Source: Neptunomonas phycophila
GTDB lineage: Bacteria; Pseudomonadota; Gammaproteobacteria; Pseudomonadales; Balneatricaceae
Length of the DNA: 64,000 nucleotides
Assembly: GCF_001922575.1 (NCBI RefSeq)
Contig: NZ_MRCI01000001.1
Location: 620,001-684,000 of the forward strand
Direction of reading: 5' to 3'
Shown one piece after another: positions 44,398 through 54,993 of the stretch. How positions within the stretch are numbered: position 1 is the first letter of the stretch; every line of letters starts with the position of its first letter. The notes below the pieces were generated by a model, which had not been told where the DNA came from, ran no database searches, and worked only from the letters and a program-made list of their open reading frames with translations. The position numbers were made by a program, and so were the translations under genes.

Positions 44398-45860
44398 GAT
44401 GGTTCCTTATCGTTGCGTACTGTGTTTGCAGGTGAATTCAGATTGTGTGAAGTTGTTATTGCTTCATCACTATTTATCGATTCTTGAGAGTTAATTGTTT
44501 CAACACGGCAAATAAGGTTGCCATGGCGTAAACGGTTAATCACTTGATCGCCAATTTTAACGTCATTAGCATGGGTGATGACTGGCCCGTTCGCTACACC
44601 GGAGGGTGAACGCTTGTCGACGTCTACCGCTTGCACAATGGCATAGCCACGCTCCAAAGTAGCTAAAGGATTTACCGCATTTAGCCGGGTGAGTAAATTT
44701 CCCAGCTGATAGCGCTGACGATCCGTTTGGTTAACCATAGCTCGACGGAGTTTTTCGTCAGCTCGGTTTAAACGTTCACGCATGTGTTCTATTTGACGCG
44801 CTGGATGATGACGCTCGAGTTGACGGGCCGCTATGTCTGTTTGGTATCGTGCTTTGGTGAGCTGCTTTTGTATCAGCGCATGGAGACGCTTTTCGGCAAA
44901 ATCGAGTCGACTGCGCTGCTCCCTTAAACGTTCACCAGGGTGACGCAAGCGTTTTTTCAGAGCGTTAAGTTGATCTTGGCGTTGATTGAGCGATATACGT
45001 AGTTGCCTTTCGAGGCGCGCACTGAGTCTGTCTATTTGGATGCGCAACGCATCTTGATCCGGGCTGATCAGCTCGGCAGCCGCTGAAGGGGTAGGAGCGC
45101 GTAGATCCGCTACTAAATCAGAAATCGAAAAGTCCACTTCATGCCCAACAGCACTAATGATAGGAATAGGGCAATCGAAGATGGCACGGGCGAGCGCTTC
45201 GTCATTGAAAGGCCATAAGTCTTCAAGAGAGCCTCCACCGCGGCCAATAATAATTAAGTCAGCCGTTTGGTGATGAATAGCAGCCTGAAGTGCTTGGATT
45301 AATTGTTGAGGGGCTTCACTACCTTGCACTACAGATGGATAAATAGTGACGGGTAAACTAGGGAAGCGTCGTTTTAACACGCTTAATATATCGTGTACGG
45401 CTGCACCGGTTGGAGAGGTGATCACCGCCAAATGGTTTGGGTGCGAGGGGATACTTTTTTTGTGAGCCGAGCTAAAAAGCCCCTCCGAAGATAACTTGGC
45501 TTTTAAGGCCTCAAAGGCTTGCTGTAGTTTACCTTCGCCGTCGGATTCCATTGAATCAACAATGAGCTGGAAGTCGCCACGGCCTTCGTACAGGCTAACT
45601 TTACCCGTGATGATGACTTGATCGCCTTCCTTAGGCGAAAAACGCACACTCATATTGCGATTACGAAACATGGCGCAGCGAACCTGTGCGCGGTCATCTT
45701 TGAGTGTGAAATACCAATGGCCAGATGCAGGGCGGGAAAAGCTGGATAGCTCGCCAAGCACTCGGATCTGGAAAAAGGATGATTCTAACAATGACTTAGC
45801 TTCACGGTTGAGCTGCGAGACAGTCAGTGCAGTTTTTTGACGATTAATTGTACTTTGCAT
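44394..45860 (-). CDS. xseA: Exodeoxyribonuclease VII large subunit
   Basis: A 488-residue subunit of the single-strand exonuclease: N-terminal OB fold (residues ~8-105, LSQLNREAKSLLESSFFQIRVLGELSSFSRPASGHWYFTLKDDRAQVRC in outline), catalytic domain with SPTGAAVHDIL, IIGRGGGSLEDLWPFNDE and AVGHEVDFSISDLVADLRAPTPSAAAE, and a long coiled-coil C-terminus. The tail beyond the S1-like strand is Ser/Asn-rich and probably disordered. The small subunit gene xseB is not in the window. Confidence 0.93.
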   Translation of the reverse strand: MQSTINRQKTALTVSQLNREAKSLLESSFFQIRVLGELSSFSRPASGHWYFTLKDDRAQVRCAMFRNRNMSVRFSPKEGDQVIITGKVSLYEGRGDFQLIVDSMESDGEGKLQQAFEALKAKLSSEGLFSSAHKKSIPSHPNHLAVITSPTGAAVHDILSVLKRRFPSLPVTIYPSVVQGSEAPQQLIQALQAAIHHQTADLIIIGRGGGSLEDLWPFNDEALARAIFDCPIPIISAVGHEVDFSISDLVADLRAPTPSAAAELISPDQDALRIQIDRLSARLERQLRISLNQRQDQLNALKKRLRHPGERLREQRSRLDFAEKRLHALIQKQLTKARYQTDIAARQLERHHPARQIEHMRERLNRADEKLRRAMVNQTDRQRYQLGNLLTRLNAVNPLATLERGYAIVQAVDVDKRSPSGVANGPVITHANDVKIGDQVINRLRHGNLICRVETINSQESINSDEAITTSHNLNSPANTVRNDKEPS

Positions 45861-46004
45861 GAAGCTATCTTAAACCAAGCATACAAACGGAGCTATGAGA
45901 TTAGTAGCCAAATGGTAGACGTTAAGTAGAGAAACCTTGTCTATTCAGTACTTGTCGATCATGTGAAGGGTGTTAATCTGGCTGAGTAAATAGGAGACCT
46001 CAAT

Positions 46005-46901
46005 GTGAATTACAAACGTCTAGAAACTTTTATTCGGGTAGCTAAGTTAGGTAACTTTCGCAAAGCGGCGGAGTTGATGCATACAACGCAACCAGCAATT
46101 TCCGCTCGCATCTCAGCACTTGAATCAGAGCTTGGCGTTAAGCTTTTTACACGGGAAGGAGGTTCTAGTCCGATAGCGCTCACGCCAAAAGGAAAAGAGT
46201 TGCTGCCTTATATCGAAAAGATTCTGTATCAATCTGAGCAGCTGCGCCGTCGGGCAGAGGTTTCAACAGCCTATTCAGGGCTATTGCGTTTGGGAGTATC
46301 AGAAACAATCGTCAATACCTGGCTTCCCGCTTTTTTGGCAAAAATACATACTGATATGCCCAAGCTTGATGTAGAGCTAACCGTTGATGTAACCAGTTCG
46401 ATTGCTGCGGGAATTAAGGATCATTCGATTGATTTAGGCTTATTAATGGGACCTATATCTGAACCCAATATTGTTAATTTAGACTTGTGTACGTATACCT
46501 TGTCTTGGGTGGCAAGCCCGCAATTAAAACTACCTCGTCGTCTGCTTTATTTGGAAGAGTTAGCTCAGTGGCCCATTATTACGTATGCTCGAAACACCAA
46601 GCCCTACGCAGAAATTAATCAAAGGTTTCGTAGTTTAGAGGGGCCATCAGCCCGCTTTTTTGCTTCGGCATCACTCGCGGCATGTCGAAGCTTAACCATT
46701 GATGCCGTAGGTGTTGCTACCCTCCCTGATATTTTAATTACCAAAGAGCTGGCCGCCGGAGAACTCCATAAAATTCGTTCTATTTGGCTGCCTAGCGCCT
46801 TGAAATTTACCGCGTCTTACTCGGATGATGTGTTTAACCCAGTGGCTGAAAAAGCAGCAGAAATAGCGGTCGAGATAGCGGAGCTTTATAAAGAATCCTG
46901 A
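46005..46901 (+). CDS. LysR-family regulator of the 5-oxoproline-type unit
   Basis: A 298-residue LysR regulator: N-terminal helix-turn-helix (MNYKRLETFIRVAKLGNFRKAAEL, TTQPAISARISALESELGVKLF) and a co-inducer-binding domain (LLRLGVSETIVNTWLPAFLAK). It starts at a GTG with AGGAGA 8 bases before. It reads in the same direction as the transport and 5-oxoprolinase genes that begin 115 bases later, so it is their likely regulator. No T-N11-A motif could be assigned with confidence. Confidence 0.85.
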   Translation: MNYKRLETFIRVAKLGNFRKAAELMHTTQPAISARISALESELGVKLFTREGGSSPIALTPKGKELLPYIEKILYQSEQLRRRAEVSTAYSGLLRLGVSETIVNTWLPAFLAKIHTDMPKLDVELTVDVTSSIAAGIKDHSIDLGLLMGPISEPNIVNLDLCTYTLSWVASPQLKLPRRLLYLEELAQWPIITYARNTKPYAEINQRFRSLEGPSARFFASASLAACRSLTIDAVGVATLPDILITKELAAGELHKIRSIWLPSALKFTASYSDDVFNPVAEKAAEIAVEIAELYKES

Positions 46902-47015
46902 TATTCGATAAAAAAAATTGATCAAATAACCCAAAAAAACACGATTAGACTTTTTATAGCGTCAACTCTTAATCTCTATAAGCAAGGAAGCGAACACATT
47001 ATTTAGGAAGCCTAT

Positions 47016-47816
47016 ATGTCTCAGTCGGTCACACCATTATTGCAACAAACTGCTAATTTGCGATTGTCCATACGTCAAGGGGAGCACCGAGGGCCAACCA
47101 GCGGTTTAGCAACCGGCGCTATGCAAGGCAATATAGTTATCCTTCCTGCTGATTACGCCAATGAATTTTTACTTTACTGCCAGTCTAATCCTGTTTCTTG
47201 CCCTCTGATTGGCGTCTCCGAAATGGGTAACTATGCACTCCCTTCGTTGGGGGCTGATATCGATATGCGCTTTGACCTTCCCGAGTATTGTATCTATCGA
47301 GATGGTGAAAAAGTTGAGAGTCGTGAAAGCATTGAAGACCTCTGGCAAGACAACTTTATAGTTTTTGTTTTAGGGTGCTCTTTTTCATTTGAACATGCGT
47401 TGACTCAAGCGGGTTTGACACCGCGCAACATTGAGCAAGGTGTGAACGTTTCAATGTATGAAACTAGTATCCCTACGGTCCCAGCAGGCCGCTTTTTTGG
47501 CAATACAGTGGTCACAATGCGACCTTATGTGCCTAAAGATGCCATTCGTGCTATCCAAATTACCACCCGATTTCCCAAGGCACATGGTGCGCCCTTACAT
47601 TTCGGGGATCCAACCCTTATCGGTATCAACAATTTAGCCGCCCCAGACTTTGGTGACCCTGTAGCGCTACGCGAGGGAGAGACGCCAGTTTTTTGGGCTT
47701 GCGGTGTAACGCCTCAGCTGGCTATCCGAAACGCCAAACCCCCACTGTGTATTACGCATGCTCCCGGAAAAATGCTGGTGACGGATATTCTCGATACTGA
47801 TTTGGCGGTGTTTTAA
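47016..47816 (+). CDS. DUF1445/YcsI-family putative hydro-lyase (D-glutamate cyclase-like)
   Basis: A 266-residue protein of the YcsI family: GPTSGLATGAMQGNIVILP, DLWQDNFIVFVLGCSFSFEHAL and the central MRPYVPKDAIRAIQITTRFP. The homologous domain of the eukaryotic enzyme DGLUCY converts D-glutamate to 5-oxo-D-proline. In Bacillus subtilis ycsI lies with the 5-oxoprolinase genes, as here. It precedes a TRAP transporter and pxpABC on one strand, so it likely acts on the same carbon skeleton, for example linking D-glutamate or D-5-oxoproline to the pathway. Reaction not proven for bacterial members. Confidence 0.8.
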   Translation: MSQSVTPLLQQTANLRLSIRQGEHRGPTSGLATGAMQGNIVILPADYANEFLLYCQSNPVSCPLIGVSEMGNYALPSLGADIDMRFDLPEYCIYRDGEKVESRESIEDLWQDNFIVFVLGCSFSFEHALTQAGLTPRNIEQGVNVSMYETSIPTVPAGRFFGNTVVTMRPYVPKDAIRAIQITTRFPKAHGAPLHFGDPTLIGINNLAAPDFGDPVALREGETPVFWACGVTPQLAIRNAKPPLCITHAPGKMLVTDILDTDLAVF

Positions 47817-47911
47817 GTTTCTGCTTTACCATGCCCAAGCCTTGGTGAGGGTGTGGTATTTCTCAATAACCAACAATAAGACAACCACTCCACAGGAATA
47901 GGACAGGAACA

Positions 47912-48874
47912 ATGAAAAAACTCACTTCGGCTCTTGTGTTTAGTAGCTTGCTTTCCACCTCCGCTTTCGCTGATAAATGGCACATGCCAACGCCTTATGG
48001 GGATGGGAATTTACCCACTCAAATAGCGTATAGTTTTGCTGCAGAGATAAAAGAAAAAACCGGTGGAGATCTGGACATTACTGTTCACTCTGGAGGTTCG
48101 TTAGTTAAACATACTGAAATTCCCAAAGCTGTGAAGTCTGGCCAAGTACAGGTGGGGGAAGTGTTTATGGGGATTTTAGGTAATGAAGACCCTATTTTTA
48201 AACATGACAATATCCCTTTTTTAGCAACATCATACGATGAAGCGAAGCAGCTGTGGGAGGCGGCAAAACCGGCGGTAGAAAAGCAATTAGATAAGAGTGG
48301 TATGAAGTTGCTTTATACAGTGGCTTGGCCAGCTCAAAGCTTGTACACCGAAATGCCAGTAGAGCAACTGAGTGATTTATCTGGCGCTAAAATGCGTGCG
48401 TACAGCCCATCTACGTCTCGGTTAGCGGATTTAATGGGAACAACTCCCACCACAATTCAGGTGCCTGATATCCCACAAGCATTTAGTACCGGAATTATCC
48501 AAGCAATGATTACCTCCCCATCGACAGGTGTAGATAGCCAAGCATGGGATTACGTTAATTACTACACCGACGTGAAAGCATGGATTCCAAAAAATATTGT
48601 GGTCGTGAATAAGCGGGCTTTTGGTCGGTTGGATAAAGAAACTAAACGTATTGTTTTAGAAGCGGCTGAGCATGCCCAAGAGCAGAGCTGGAGCAAAGTC
48701 GCTGAGCGTGCAGATAAAGATACAGCCTTATTAGTTGAAAATGGCATGAACGTTAGTGAGCCTTCTGAAAAATTAATCAGTGAACTGCAAACCATTGGCG
48801 AAACGATGATCTCTGAGTGGAAAGCCGAAGACCCTAAAGAGGTGGGTGCTATTCTAGATCGCTATAACCCGTAA
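47912..48874 (+). CDS. TRAP transporter substrate-binding protein (DctP family)
   Basis: A 320-residue periplasmic binder. The signal peptide ends at AFA (residue ~20). The conserved arginine that clamps carboxylates lies in LSGAKMRAYSPSTS, with VPDIPQAFSTGIIQAMITSP after it. TRAP binders of this sort take up organic acids; the 5-oxoprolinase genes downstream point to 5-oxoproline (pyroglutamate) or a similar cyclic amide acid. A stable hairpin follows the gene. Confidence 0.88.
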   Translation: MKKLTSALVFSSLLSTSAFADKWHMPTPYGDGNLPTQIAYSFAAEIKEKTGGDLDITVHSGGSLVKHTEIPKAVKSGQVQVGEVFMGILGNEDPIFKHDNIPFLATSYDEAKQLWEAAKPAVEKQLDKSGMKLLYTVAWPAQSLYTEMPVEQLSDLSGAKMRAYSPSTSRLADLMGTTPTTIQVPDIPQAFSTGIIQAMITSPSTGVDSQAWDYVNYYTDVKAWIPKNIVVVNKRAFGRLDKETKRIVLEAAEHAQEQSWSKVAERADKDTALLVENGMNVSEPSEKLISELQTIGETMISEWKAEDPKEVGAILDRYNP

Positions 48875-48881
48875 ACAGTCT

Positions 48882-48900
48882 GCCTCCTCTTCGAGGAGGC
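48882..48900 (+). other. Hairpin after TRAP binding-protein gene
   Basis: GCCTCCTC-TTC-GAGGAGGC, an 8-bp GC-rich stem without a T-run, between the binding protein and its membrane subunits. Same placement as the hairpin at 21911; probably raises binding-protein yield relative to the permease. Confidence 0.6.
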
Positions 48901-48924
48901 GGCTTCCCGCCAAGAGTACACGCT

Positions 48925-49440
48925 ATGAAAAATTTTAAAAACATTGGTTATCAATTGTGTGGCTGGCTGTCAGGGCTGTGTATTGTCATCATTACTTTAT
49001 TACTACTGGCTCAAATAGTAGGACGCTTGTTTGGTTTTATCGTGCCGTCTGCTGAAGATTTTGCCGGTTTTGCTCTCGCATCATCTACTTTTTTAGGGCT
49101 TGCATATACTTTTCGAGAAGGAGGGCACATTCGCGTTACCTTGGTTATACAACGATTTGCCGTTGGCCCTCGTAAAGTTCAAGAAGCTATTATTTTGACT
49201 CTCAGTTTAGTGTTATCCATTTTTGTAGCGTACGCCTGCTGCTATATGGTCTACGAGTCATATATTTACGATGAAGTCTCATACGGATATGTTCCCGTTG
49301 CTTTATGGATTCCTCAGCTGTCAGTTGCTATTGGTGCTATCGCTCTGGCACTCGCTGTTTTTGATGCTTGGTTAAGCGCCATTCGTGGTCGCACTCCAGA
49401 ATATATAACCCACGAAAACGAACTTTCGTTAGAGGAGTGA
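48925..49440 (+). CDS. TRAP transporter small permease (DctQ)
   Basis: A 171-residue protein with four membrane helices and the RLFGFIVPSAEDFAGFALASSTFLGLAYTFREGGHIRV pattern (shown in outline) of DctQ subunits. It partners the 12-helix subunit encoded 4 bases downstream. Confidence 0.88.
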   Translation: MKNFKNIGYQLCGWLSGLCIVIITLLLLAQIVGRLFGFIVPSAEDFAGFALASSTFLGLAYTFREGGHIRVTLVIQRFAVGPRKVQEAIILTLSLVLSIFVAYACCYMVYESYIYDEVSYGYVPVALWIPQLSVAIGAIALALAVFDAWLSAIRGRTPEYITHENELSLEE

Positions 49441-49444
49441 CATC

Positions 49445-50749
49445 ATGGATTTAACCGTTATTTCAATTATTTTGGCAGTGACCATGCTGGTGATGCTTGC
49501 TTTTGGCGTCTGGGTTTCGTTTACCTTAATCATTGTGGGTGGTATTGGTTTAGTTTTATCCGAAAACTATCAAGTAGGGTTGTTGTTTTCGACGTCGGCT
49601 TGGGGAGCAAGCACGGCATGGTCTTTAACGGCCTTGCCACTCTTTATATGGATGGGCGAAGTACTCTTTCGGACTCGGCTTTCGGAAGACTTATTCAAGG
49701 GCTTATCTCCGTGGTTATCCTCAGTGCCGGGCAGATTGTTACATGTCAATATTTTGAGCTGCGGTATTTTTGCCGCCGTTTCAGGCTCTTCAGCGGCAAC
49801 CGCCGCGACGATCGGGCGAATGACCCTGCCTGAATTAAAAAAACAAGGCTACAGCGAGCGGATGGCTATCGGGACGCTTGCTGGCTCAGGTACGTTGGGC
49901 TTGTTGATACCACCTTCAATTATATTGATTGTTTATGGTGTCGCTGCTGATGTTTCAATTGCTCGTTTGTTTATTGCAGGAGCGTTGCCAGGGTTATTAC
50001 TTGTCTCTCTTTTTATGGGCTTTACCATGATTTGGGGCATGATGCATAAAGATGAATTGCCGCAAACGACTCGCGAATCGGCCAGTTTGCGTGTGTGTAT
50101 TAAAGCGCTAAAGCAACTGCTTCCGGTAACGGGGTTGATTGGCTTTGTTCTAGGCTCAATTTATGGCGGTTTAACCACACCCACTGAAGCGGCTGCGATA
50201 GGTGTTACGGGAGCGTTGGTGATCGCCGCTTTGACGGGTTCTTTGAATATGGCCAGCTTCATGGATAGTCTGCTAGGAGCCGTTAAAAGCTCATGCATGA
50301 TTACCTTTATTCTTATTGGCGCGCATTTTCTGACACTGGCTATGGGGTTCTTAGGCATACCAAAAGAGCTGGCCGCTTGGATTGGTAGCTATGATTTAAC
50401 GGCAACCGAGCTAATTCTTTATTTGACGGTTTTATTTGTTGTTTTAGGGTGTTTTCTGGATGGTATTTCCGTCGTTGTTCTGACAGTTGCCGTTGTGCTG
50501 CCCATCGTCCAAGCGGCTGGGATCGATCTGCTATGGTTTGGGATATTTATTGTCTTGGTCGTAGAAATGTCACAAATTACGCCGCCAGTTGGCTTTAATT
50601 TATTTGTGATTCAAGGACTGACCGGCAAAAATATTCTCTACGTAGCGCGTGCTGCCTTGCCTTTCTTTTTGCTAATCGCGTTAGCCATCGTGTTGGTTAC
50701 TTTGTTTCCTGGGATCGTAACGTATCTCCCAACCACAATGTCTCAATAA
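49445..50749 (+). CDS. TRAP transporter large permease (DctM)
   Basis: A 434-residue sodium-driven membrane subunit with 12 or more helices. The substrate-path motifs AAVSGSSAATAATIGRMTLPEL and LAGSGTLGLLIPPSI and the second-half TPPVGFNLFVIQGLTG repeat are present. It forms the transport channel with DctQ. Confidence 0.92.
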   Translation: MDLTVISIILAVTMLVMLAFGVWVSFTLIIVGGIGLVLSENYQVGLLFSTSAWGASTAWSLTALPLFIWMGEVLFRTRLSEDLFKGLSPWLSSVPGRLLHVNILSCGIFAAVSGSSAATAATIGRMTLPELKKQGYSERMAIGTLAGSGTLGLLIPPSIILIVYGVAADVSIARLFIAGALPGLLLVSLFMGFTMIWGMMHKDELPQTTRESASLRVCIKALKQLLPVTGLIGFVLGSIYGGLTTPTEAAAIGVTGALVIAALTGSLNMASFMDSLLGAVKSSCMITFILIGAHFLTLAMGFLGIPKELAAWIGSYDLTATELILYLTVLFVVLGCFLDGISVVVLTVAVVLPIVQAAGIDLLWFGIFIVLVVEMSQITPPVGFNLFVIQGLTGKNILYVARAALPFFLLIALAIVLVTLFPGIVTYLPTTMSQ

Positions 50750-50764
50750 TCAGAGGAGTTTAAG

Positions 50765-51517
50765 ATGAAGTTAAATTGTGACATGGGTGAGGCTTTTGGT
50801 AATTGGACAATGGGGTTGGATGAACAAATTATGCCCTTTGTTGATCAAGCCAACATAGCGTGCGGATTTCATGCTTCGGACCCTTTAACCATGAGCAAAA
50901 CAGTCGCCTTGGCTAAGCAACACAATGTAACCATAGGTGCACACCCGGCCTACCCAGACTTAGTTGGGTTTGGGCGTCGTAACATGGATATCGCACCAGA
51001 GGAGCTCAAGGCGATTATTCAGTACCAAGTAGCTGCTCTGCAGGGTATTTGCGCCGCTCAAGGAGTAAAAGTAACCTATGTTAAGCCTCATGGGGCTCTA
51101 TATAACACCATGATGAAAGACTTCGGTGTTTTAGAGACGGTTATGCAATCGGTGAGTGAATTAGATAGCTCTTTAGTGCTCATGGTGATGGCAGTTCCCG
51201 AAGCTGATGAAGTTAAAATGTTGGCTCAAAAGTATCAACTGACCTTATGGTTCGAGGCCTTTTCAGACCGTTTGTATACGGATGAAGGACGATTAACACC
51301 ACGAAAGCAGCCCAATGCTGTGCATCAAAGCTTTGATCGCATCGAGCAACAAGTGATCGAGTTAAGTGAGCAAGGAACCCTAACAACAGAAACGGGCAAA
51401 CACCTGGCGGTGCATGCCGATACTATTTGTGTGCATGGTGATGGCGCTCATGCTTTAGAAGCTGTTAAGCGTATCCGTACCGTAGTGAATGATGTAGCTG
51501 GTAGGTTGCGTAACTAA
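50765..51517 (+). CDS. pxpA: 5-oxoprolinase subunit PxpA (LamB/YcsF)
   Basis: A 250-residue TIM-barrel-like protein starting MKLNCDMGEAFGNW, with ANIACGFHASDP, GAHPAYPDLVGFGRR and VKPHGALYN, the invariant LamB/YcsF blocks. With PxpB and PxpC it hydrolyses 5-oxo-L-proline to glutamate using ATP. It follows dctM by 15 bases with AGAGGAG upstream; the pxpB ATG overlaps its stop. Confidence 0.93.
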   Translation: MKLNCDMGEAFGNWTMGLDEQIMPFVDQANIACGFHASDPLTMSKTVALAKQHNVTIGAHPAYPDLVGFGRRNMDIAPEELKAIIQYQVAALQGICAAQGVKVTYVKPHGALYNTMMKDFGVLETVMQSVSELDSSLVLMVMAVPEADEVKMLAQKYQLTLWFEAFSDRLYTDEGRLTPRKQPNAVHQSFDRIEQQVIELSEQGTLTTETGKHLAVHADTICVHGDGAHALEAVKRIRTVVNDVAGRLRN

Positions 51518-52227
51518 TGAGCGAGCTCTTCTATAACCGTCCTCAGGTAGACTTAGTGAGTGAGAGTGCTTGCTTGTTAAGGTTTTCTGATGCCGTCAAT
51601 AATGAAACAGCTGACCGAATTAGCATTGTGGCAAAAGCCTTACGAGAACTGCCGGGTATCGTTGATCTGATACCGTCATACACCACATTGTTAACTGTTT
51701 TTGATGCCGATCATTATGATCGTTTTGCTATCGTAGCGCGGATCAGACAACTGATTGAGCAGCTTGATTTTGATGAACAACAGCTGTCCGCTGCGCGCGA
51801 AGTCGTGATTCCTGTTTACTATGGGCCTGAAGTGGGGCCTGATTTAGACGAAGTAGCTCAGCACTGTCGGTTATCTGTAAATGAGATTATATCTTTGCAC
51901 AGTGACACGTCTTATCGAGCTTACGCTATCGGGTTTACCCCCGGCTTTGCTTTTTTGGGCAACACCCCCGAAGCACTGCATGTGCCGCGCAAGAATACTC
52001 CGCGTTTAAAAGTGCCGTTAGGCAGTGTAGCGATTGCAGAGCGACAAACTGCCGTCTATCCCAGTGTTACACCGGGCGGTTGGCAAATAATTGGCAGAAC
52101 GCCCGTTACCTTGGTTGATTGGAACAGCGAAAGCTTAGCGTTAATACAAGGGGGTGATACTGTTCGGTTTACCCCTATATCTCGCGCTGAATTCATTGCT
52201 CAGGGGGGGACGTTAGATGGCTTTTAA
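51517..52227 (+). CDS. pxpB: 5-oxoprolinase subunit PxpB (KipI/AHS1)
   Basis: A 236-residue AHS1-domain protein. IPVYYGPEVGPDLDEVA, AIGFTPGFAFLG and VAIAERQTAVYPSVTPGGWQIIGRTP are the family blocks. In Escherichia coli the homologue (YbgJ) is a 5-oxoprolinase subunit; in Bacillus KipI also inhibits the sporulation kinase KinA, a role unlikely here. It overlaps both neighbours. Confidence 0.92.
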   Translation: MSELFYNRPQVDLVSESACLLRFSDAVNNETADRISIVAKALRELPGIVDLIPSYTTLLTVFDADHYDRFAIVARIRQLIEQLDFDEQQLSAAREVVIPVYYGPEVGPDLDEVAQHCRLSVNEIISLHSDTSYRAYAIGFTPGFAFLGNTPEALHVPRKNTPRLKVPLGSVAIAERQTAVYPSVTPGGWQIIGRTPVTLVDWNSESLALIQGGDTVRFTPISRAEFIAQGGTLDGF

Positions 52228-53140
52228 TGTGATTAAGCCTGGGATATTAGCGTTGGTTCAAGATCTAGGCCGTCATGGTTATCAACATCTTGGTGTAACC
52301 ACGGGAGGGCCAATGGATGAGTTGGCATTTCGGTGGGCGAATGCGCTGCTTGATAATAACGAAAACGCGGCTCAAATTGAGATCACATTTGGCATGTTAA
52401 CGCTTGAAGCGCAGGCGGCAACCAGTATAGCGCTCACTGGCGCTGATCTTGGGGCAACCTTAAATGGCTGCACTATATACCCGTGGCAAACGTACGCAGT
52501 AAAAAAGGGAGATGTACTCTCTTTTAAACAGGCTAATTATGGCTTGCGAGCGTATCTTGCTGTGAAAGGCGGTTTACAAGTAGCGCCCGTGTTAGGGAGC
52601 TGTGCAACCGTATTGAGGGAGAAGTTAGGGGGCGTTCGCGGAAACGGAGAGAAGCTTCAACAGGGTGACATCATTCCGTATCAGGCTACACATACCCACC
52701 GTTCACGCAGTGTGCCTCGTTTGGCAATACCCGATTACACGAGCTTAGATATCCCATTAGTGATGGGCTATCAATCTAACTACTTTTCAGGGTTGGATAG
52801 GGCCAACTTCTTCGGCAGCGAATTTACAATTACACCGCAAAGTGACCGTATGGGATATCGCCTCAATGGTCGGCCGATTTTGAGTAATCAACAAGGAATT
52901 GTTTCGGAAGGTATAGCATACGGTGCTGTTCAAATCCCTAATGATGGGCAGCCCATCGTATTGTTGCGAGACCGTCAAACTATTGGAGGCTATCCAAAAA
53001 TGGGCTGTGTGACCGGCTTTGGAGGTGGTTTGTTGGCTCAAAAGAAGCCGGGCGATTCATTGAGATTTCAGAGCGTGTCTATTGACCAGGCCGAGCAAAA
53101 GCGCCATTTGGATTTGGCGCGTATTGCCCAATGGCGTTAA
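52217..53140 (+). CDS. pxpC: 5-oxoprolinase subunit PxpC (KipA/AHS2)
   Basis: A 307-residue AHS2-domain protein (LVQDLGRHGYQHLGVTTGGPMDELA, YLAVKGGLQVAPVLGS, DRMGYRLNG, IVLLRDRQTIGGYPKMGCV in order). The start overlaps pxpB by 11 bases. Completes the PxpABC complex and is followed by the operon terminator. Confidence 0.92.
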   Translation: MAFNVIKPGILALVQDLGRHGYQHLGVTTGGPMDELAFRWANALLDNNENAAQIEITFGMLTLEAQAATSIALTGADLGATLNGCTIYPWQTYAVKKGDVLSFKQANYGLRAYLAVKGGLQVAPVLGSCATVLREKLGGVRGNGEKLQQGDIIPYQATHTHRSRSVPRLAIPDYTSLDIPLVMGYQSNYFSGLDRANFFGSEFTITPQSDRMGYRLNGRPILSNQQGIVSEGIAYGAVQIPNDGQPIVLLRDRQTIGGYPKMGCVTGFGGGLLAQKKPGDSLRFQSVSIDQAEQKRHLDLARIAQWR

Positions 53141-53153
53141 CGGTATTGTTAAA

Positions 53154-53191
53154 ACGCCTAGCGGCTTTAGCCTGCTGCTAGGTGTTTTTTT
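53154..53191 (+). terminator. Terminator after pxpABC
   Basis: ACGCCTAGC / GCTAGGTGT arms (one G-T pair) with further pairing at the loop base, then TTTTTTT. Ends the long transport-catabolic operon ahead of guaB. Confidence 0.85.
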
Positions 53192-53352
53192 GACGTCTGC
53201 TACCCTTCCAATCTAATGATTTATTAGCCATTTTCCTGCTTGCAATACCAGACTTAAGCCGTGTGTTTAGTATGAATTTATCGGCTTAGCATAGTGACTG
53301 ATCTATACTCTCCCTCGAACATAATAATTTTAACGATCATTTTAGTTTCAGA

Positions 53353-53381
53353 TTGTTTGGAGGGCGTGAAATCTGTATAAT
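53353..53381 (+). promoter_or_regulatory. Sigma-70 promoter of guaB
   Basis: TTGTTT (53353-53358), 17-base spacer, perfect TATAAT (53376-53381), then a GC-rich discriminator TCGGGG. The discriminator is the sort found at stringently controlled promoters such as that of guaB in enteric bacteria. About 38 bases before the ATG. Confidence 0.7.
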
Positions 53382-53416
53382 TCGGGGTTTAAATTTTCCA
53401 AGTTACAGGCTGTTAA

Positions 53417-54892
<1,476 letters not shown>

Positions 54893-54921
54893 TATAAATT
54901 TTAGCTAACGTTTTACTTAAT

Positions 54922-54950
54922 AAATGGGGTGCTGCCATAGTGCCCCATTT
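54922..54950 (+). other. Hairpin between guaB and guaA
   Basis: AAATGGGG (54922-54929) / CCCCATTT (54943-54950) followed by TCGTTT. It could act as a weak terminator or attenuator, reducing guaA transcription relative to guaB. Confidence 0.55.
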
Positions 54951-54993
54951 TCGTTTATAGGCTGTCAACAGCCATTCGGTGGAGCCACTGAAC

